A stretch of 9,585 nucleotides of DNA from an uncultured Collinsella sp. GTDB lineage: Bacteria; Actinomycetota; Coriobacteriia; Coriobacteriales; Coriobacteriaceae. The notes below the pieces were generated by a model that worked only from the letters and a program-made list of their open reading frames with translations, ran no database searches and was not told the origin of the DNA. The DNA lies in the NCBI GenBank assembly GCA_902479205.1, contig CABSNX010000067.1, positions 1-9,585 of the forward strand. Reading direction: 5' to 3'. Position numbers and translations under genes: made by a program. Below are positions 6,682 through 9,585 of the stretch, piece after piece (within the stretch, counting starts at the first letter, position 1; every line of letters starts with the position of its first letter).

Positions 6682-6699
6682 CAGAATCGGGCGATTCTG
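6682..6699. promoter_or_regulatory. Dyad upstream of the diguanylate cyclase gene (possible operator)
   Basis: CAGAATCG (6682-6689) and CGATTCTG (6692-6699) are a perfect 8-bp inverted repeat with a GG centre, ending 30 bp before the GTG start. Its core ATCGGGCGAT is identical to that of the dyad upstream of azlC at 4305-4318, which hints at a shared DNA-binding protein. Confidence 0.35.
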
Positions 6700-6729
6700 A
6701 CCACTTGAATATTGAAGGGATGGCGTCTA

Positions 6730-7872
6730 GTGGTTAAGGCACTCAAGATTGAGATATTCTTGCTATGCATGATTGTTCTTATCGGGCTTGCCGTGCGAAG
6801 TCGTCGCTCCTTGTTCTCGAGCACCCAGCAGCTCTTGTTTAGCATGCTCGGCTATACCTCTGCTGCCTACATTTTCTTCGATATGATCTGGACGCTCTCG
6901 GACGGCGTGAGCACTTCTGTAGGCATCACGGCCAACTGGATTTCCAACGCGGTCTCGTTTTCGCTGTTCGCCATCGCGTGCCTCATTTGGTTTTTCTATT
7001 CCGAGACAGTGCAGGGCTCTCGCCTTTTGACCGCGCGCTATAGGGTTGCGACCGTGACGTTGCCAACCGTATTGGTGGTCGTGCTGGCATTTACCAGCTA
7101 CTGGACGCACGCTATGTTCTATATCGATGCGCAGGGCGTATATCGTCGCGGAGCGCTTTATATGATTCAACCTATCGTTAGCTACTGCTACATCATATAT
7201 ACGTCCTTGCATGCCTTTATTCAGGCTCGAAAAGTCGAAAGCCTGCAAACGAAGGCCATTTATCGCACCCTCGCCTTTTTTGTGGTTCCCGCTCTGGTGG
7301 GCGGTACCTTCCAGGTTTTGTTTTCGGTACCGGGCCTTTGTGTCGGTATAACGCTGAGCATCCTGCTGCTCTACATCATCTACCAGGAGCAGCTGATCTC
7401 GACCGACCCGTTGACTGGCCTCAACAATCGCAACCGTTTTGAGACCTATATGCTGTCGCTCTTTTCAAATGTGGATCAGGCCGAAGATGTATATCTGCTT
7501 ATGATGGACGCTGACGGCTTTAAGCAGATTAACGACCGGTATGGACATGTTGAGGGCGATCATGCCCTCCAGGTCATATCTGCTACGCTCAAAGAGGTTT
7601 GCTCGGCGTCTGGTGGCTTTATCGCACGTTATGGCGGCGATGAGTTTGTGGTGCTTAAAAAGGCGACGGCGGAGCAGGACATCATGTGTCTGTGCGCGGC
7701 AATCAGCGACGAGCTCGCGCGCGCCGAGGTCCCGTATCTGTTGCGGATGTCCATCGGCTACGCACGGTTTGGTGATGGCGTCGATACCTGGCAAGACTTG
7801 CTTCGCGCTGCCGACGCGGAGCTCTACCGTGTCAAAGCCGAGAAAAAGAAAGCCGGCGTCCAGATACGCTAG
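6730..7872 (+). CDS. Membrane diguanylate cyclase (7TM-GGDEF)
   Basis: A 380-residue protein with about seven hydrophobic helices in the first 220 residues (for example 7-22, 35-56, 70-90 and 106-124), joined by a very short linker to a C-terminal GGDEF domain. That domain begins at DPLTGLNNR (226-234), contains 'MMDADGFKQINDRYGH' for metal and nucleotide binding, and has the active-site motif GGDEF at 302-306, so it should make cyclic di-GMP from GTP. There is no RxxD inhibitory site at the usual place before GGDEF, suggesting no product inhibition there. No EAL or HD-GYP domain is fused. The start is GTG 6730 because AAGGGA (6715-6720) lies 9 nt before it; a TTG at 6712 overlaps that site. 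The ligand of the membrane sensor is unknown. Confidence 0.9.
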   Translation: MVKALKIEIFLLCMIVLIGLAVRSRRSLFSSTQQLLFSMLGYTSAAYIFFDMIWTLSDGVSTSVGITANWISNAVSFSLFAIACLIWFFYSETVQGSRLLTARYRVATVTLPTVLVVVLAFTSYWTHAMFYIDAQGVYRRGALYMIQPIVSYCYIIYTSLHAFIQARKVESLQTKAIYRTLAFFVVPALVGGTFQVLFSVPGLCVGITLSILLLYIIYQEQLISTDPLTGLNNRNRFETYMLSLFSNVDQAEDVYLLMMDADGFKQINDRYGHVEGDHALQVISATLKEVCSASGGFIARYGGDEFVVLKKATAEQDIMCLCAAISDELARAEVPYLLRMSIGYARFGDGVDTWQDLLRAADAELYRVKAEKKKAGVQIR

Positions 7873-7907
7873 AAAAAAGGGCGAACGCTGGCGTGCGTTG
7901 CGGCCCT
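7873..7907 (-). terminator. Rho-independent terminator of the DMT transporter gene
   Basis: On the minus strand, AGGGC at 7903-7907 and AACGC at 7895-7899 pair with their partners at 7884-7888 and 7878-7882 around a 6-nt loop and a small bulge. A run of six T follows (A at 7873-7878 on the plus strand). This is the layout of an intrinsic terminator for the leftward gene ending at 7974. The T-run abuts the stop codon of the convergent cyclase gene. The stem could also form in the rightward transcript but has no T-run there. The rest of the gap to 7973 holds nothing I recognise. Confidence 0.7.
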
Positions 7908-7973
7908 CAGCTCATCGATGTACTCCATTAAGCTAAAGCATGTGAATCTCCTCTACTAAATAAGGGCGGTTCG

Positions 7974-8909
7974 TTAGGCCTTTTTGGGTTTGTTGACGAT
8001 GATGATGCCGCCGCAGACCAACAGCAGGGCAACGATGACGGTAACGGGGCTCGTGCCAGCGCCCTCGCCGAGCAGCAGCGCGCTCAGCACTACACCAAAG
8101 ACGGGGTTCATAAACCCAAAGACCGAGACGCGGCTGACGGGGTTGACGGCGAGCAGGCGGGACCACAGCGAGTACGCGACGGCGGAGATAAGCGCCATGT
8201 AGATGATGAGCGCGATGGCGGGGGCAATCGCCGTGGGGGAGAGCGCGCCACCCATCAAAAAGCCGATGGCGGTGAGGACCAGGCCGCCGACCAAGAACTG
8301 CCACCCGGCAAGCAAGACGCCGTCGTGCTCGCGCGAGAAGATACCGATCAGGCAGGTCGAAAGGGCACCCGCGACGGTGGAGGCCAGGATAAAGCCCTCG
8401 CCGTCGAGCGCAAAGCCAAAGGTGCCGTCCGCGCCCGAAAGGTTGACGAGCGCGACGCCGGCAAAGCCCAGCATACAGCCAAGCACCTTGGGCGTATTGA
8501 GCCTCTCGGTGTGAAATGCCAGGGCGGCAAAGAGGATTGAGAGGAAGTTGGCGCTGGCTTCGATGATGGAACTCGACATAGCGCTTGCACGGGAGAGACC
8601 GAGGTAGAAAAAGAAGTACTGGCCGATGGTCTGGAAGAGCGACAAGACAAAGATGGGCTTGATGTCACGAGCCTGCGGAATGAGGGGGCGGCGCTGAGCC
8701 GCGCTCATCCCAACGATAACCAGGGCGCCGGCAAGCGTAAAGCGCAAGCCCGCAAAGAGCAGCTGTGAGGCGCTATCGTGAGCGGGGATGCCAAAGAGCC
8801 CGTAACCGATCTTGATGCAGGGGAAAGCCGACCCCCAGAGCGCGCAGCAGACGAGACAGCCCAGGATGAGTCCGGGCAGGGTGGCGAGATACGGCTTGCG
8901 GCTTTTCAT
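7974..8909 (-). CDS. EamA/DMT-superfamily permease
   Basis: A 311-residue protein with about ten membrane helices, built from two EamA repeats (roughly residues 10-145 and 165-305). Family marks are 'CALWGSAFPCIKIGYGLFG' near the N terminus, 'YLGLSRASAMSSSIIEASANFLSILFA' at the end of the first repeat (residues about 108-134), and 'YSLWSRLLAVNPVSRVSVFGFMNPVFGVVLSALLLGE' in two parts of the second. It ends in a lysine-rich tail. Such proteins export amino acids or other metabolites, but this subgroup's substrate cannot be read from sequence. The ATG at 8909 is preceded on the minus strand by GGAAGGA (8914-8920); the TTG at 8936 is not credible. It lies downstream of purL in the same direction, with purL's terminator ending only 25 bp before the ATG. 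Confidence 0.88.
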   Translation of the reverse strand: MKSRKPYLATLPGLILGCLVCCALWGSAFPCIKIGYGLFGIPAHDSASQLLFAGLRFTLAGALVIVGMSAAQRRPLIPQARDIKPIFVLSLFQTIGQYFFFYLGLSRASAMSSSIIEASANFLSILFAALAFHTERLNTPKVLGCMLGFAGVALVNLSGADGTFGFALDGEGFILASTVAGALSTCLIGIFSREHDGVLLAGWQFLVGGLVLTAIGFLMGGALSPTAIAPAIALIIYMALISAVAYSLWSRLLAVNPVSRVSVFGFMNPVFGVVLSALLLGEGAGTSPVTVIVALLLVCGGIIIVNKPKKA

Positions 8910-8934
8910 GATGTCCTTCCTACACGCGTGAAGC

Positions 8935-8971
8935 AAAAAATAACCCGCCGCCGGGCGTGCCGGTGGCGGGT
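8935..8971 (-). terminator. Rho-independent terminator of purL
   Basis: On the minus strand a stem of 12 pairs with one G-U wobble (8960-8971 with 8943-8954, five-base loop) is followed by TTATTTTTT, whose last six T are plus-strand A at 8935-8940. It is 37 bp past the purL stop. This is the strongest intrinsic terminator in the window. Confidence 0.85.
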
Positions 8972-8987
8972 GTTGTTACCCGAGGGG

Positions 8988-8993
8988 ATTGTA
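8988..8993 (-). promoter_or_regulatory. Possible -10 box for the DMT gene, before the purL terminator hairpin
   Basis: TACAAT on the minus strand (five of six bases of TATAAT) lies between the purL stop and the terminator hairpin. The -35 region is poor. If used, the transcript would carry the hairpin in its leader ahead of the DMT gene. Confidence 0.22.
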
Positions 8994-9008
8994 CCCGATG
9001 GGAAAGCT

Positions 9009-9566
9009 TTAAGCGAAGTAGGCTACGCCGCTCTCAAAGATCGGCATGAACTTATCGCCGGGGACATGTTCGGGCACGTTGCGGTACAGGTTGTCGCCGC
9101 GACGCTCGGCATGGCCCATCTTGCCCAGGACGCGGCCGTCGGGGCTCGTGATGCCCTCGATGGCGAGTGCGGAGCCGTTGGGGTTGACGGAAAGATCCAT
9201 GCTCGGCTTGCCGTCCTCGCCCACGTACTGCGTGGCGACCTGGCCGTTGGCGATCAGCTGGGTGAGCACCTCGTCATTGGCGACAAAGCGGCCCTCGCCG
9301 TGGCTGATGGCGACGGTGTAGGGGTCGTCGAGGCTGCACTGCGACAGCCACGGGGACAGGTTGGACGAGATGCGGGTGCGCACCAGGCGGCTCTGATGGC
9401 GACCGATGGTGTTGAACGTCAGCGTGGGCGCATCGGGCGTGGCGTCGACGATGTCGCCGTAGGGCACCAGGCCGAGCTTGATCAGGGCCTGGAAGCCATT
9501 GCAGATGCCCAGCATCAGACCATCGCGGGCCTTGAGCAGGTCGCGGACTGCCTCGGTGACCTCGGG
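9009..9566 (-). CDS. purL: Phosphoribosylformylglycinamidine synthase, C-terminal glutaminase domain (5' truncated)
   Basis: The last 185 residues of a glutamine-dependent FGAM synthase, the purine-pathway enzyme that converts FGAR to FGAM with ATP and glutamine. The visible part is the class I glutaminase domain. The nucleophile elbow GICNGFQAL has Cys22 of the fragment, and GHAER supplies His152 and Glu154 of the triad. 'AISHGEGRF' and 'SVNPNGSALAIEGITSPDG' are typical of the family. The ending 'GKMGHAERRGDNLYRNVP' resembles the single-chain PurL of clostridia and relatives (about 1240 residues) more than separate PurQ proteins, so about 1050 residues would lie beyond the window. PurQ remains possible but less likely. 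The five residues MYKRQ that would precede Pro1 come from adapter sequence. Confidence 0.9.
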   Translation of the reverse strand, partial: PEVTEAVRDLLKARDGLMLGICNGFQALIKLGLVPYGDIVDATPDAPTLTFNTIGRHQSRLVRTRISSNLSPWLSQCSLDDPYTVAISHGEGRFVANDEVLTQLIANGQVATQYVGEDGKPSMDLSVNPNGSALAIEGITSPDGRVLGKMGHAERRGDNLYRNVPEHVPGDKFMPIFESGVAYFA

Positions 9567-9585
9567 CTGTCTCTTATACACATCT
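9567..9585 (-). other. Tn5 mosaic-end adapter (right end)
   Basis: The last 19 bases, CTGTCTCTTATACACATCT, are the exact reverse complement of the complete Tn5 mosaic end. Together with the left end, the genomic DNA is framed as in a tagmented fragment. This sequence is not part of the organism's genome. Confidence 0.98.

Noticed and set aside
7895..7960. tRNA-like stretch on the minus strand (TAGCTTAATGG followed by GTTCGCCC)
   Set aside because: The acceptor, D and anticodon stems do not pair, and the GTTCGCCC part belongs to the terminator stem.
7933..8304. Minus-strand 123-codon frame overlapping the DMT gene end
   Set aside because: It is the wrong frame of the DMT permease gene, Arg/His-rich, and without membrane helices or a ribosome site.
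1..9585. Inverted 19-bp ends as a real Tn5-like transposon carrying these genes
   Set aside because: The ends are exactly the engineered mosaic end at the very window limits. There is no transposase, and both terminal genes are cut in mid-sequence, so library adapter is the simple explanation.
1..9585. CRISPR array, defence island, toxin-antitoxin pair or prophage
   Set aside because: No regularly spaced repeats, no small paired toxin-antitoxin genes and no phage or nuclease motifs were seen. All genes have ordinary metabolic, transport or signalling assignments.

Overview
The window is about 9.6 kb of GC-rich (roughly 60%) bacterial DNA, packed with short-gapped genes. It looks like a gut anaerobe of the Coriobacteriia (Collinsella-like). 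That placement is inferred from GC content, the single-chain PurL with a clostridial-style glutaminase end, and a ferredoxin-fused EtfA; there is no rRNA or other marker to prove it. Both ends are the Tn5 mosaic-end sequence used in tagmentation libraries (1-15 and 9567-9585). Genomic sequence therefore runs only from 16 to 9566, and the genes at both ends are cut by library construction.

Layout. (1) 16-3425, plus strand: a tight operon of a 5'-truncated FAD-linked 2-hydroxyacid dehydrogenase (GlcD/LctD type), EtfB, and an EtfA carrying two N-terminal [4Fe-4S] motifs. This resembles the Etf-linked lactate dehydrogenases of anaerobes, in which ferredoxin and NAD are coupled to lactate oxidation. 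(2) 3422-4234, minus strand: an HD-domain phosphohydrolase whose stop codon overlaps the etfA stop in a shared CTAG. (3) 4372-5377, plus strand: azlC and azlD, a two-subunit branched-chain amino-acid exporter, divergent from the HD gene across a 137-bp control region. (4) 5520-6542, plus strand: a KdgT-family permease for 2-keto-3-deoxygluconate or a similar sugar acid. (5) 6730-7872, plus strand: a seven-helix membrane diguanylate cyclase with an intact GGDEF motif, behind a gap rich in dyad symmetries. (6) 7974-8909, minus strand: a ten-helix EamA/DMT permease. (7) 9009-9566, minus strand: the C-terminal glutaminase part of PurL.

The only clear multi-gene functional units are the dehydrogenase-EtfBA operon and azlCD. 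The remaining genes are unrelated housekeeping, transport and signalling genes. Two Rho-independent terminators are well supported, one after the DMT gene and one after purL, both on the minus strand. I found no phage, IS element, CRISPR array, RNA gene or defence system. The points most worth checking are the adapter ends, the ferredoxin-fused Etf module, a dyad core shared upstream of azlC and the cyclase gene, and the unusual spacing between the purL terminator and the DMT gene.
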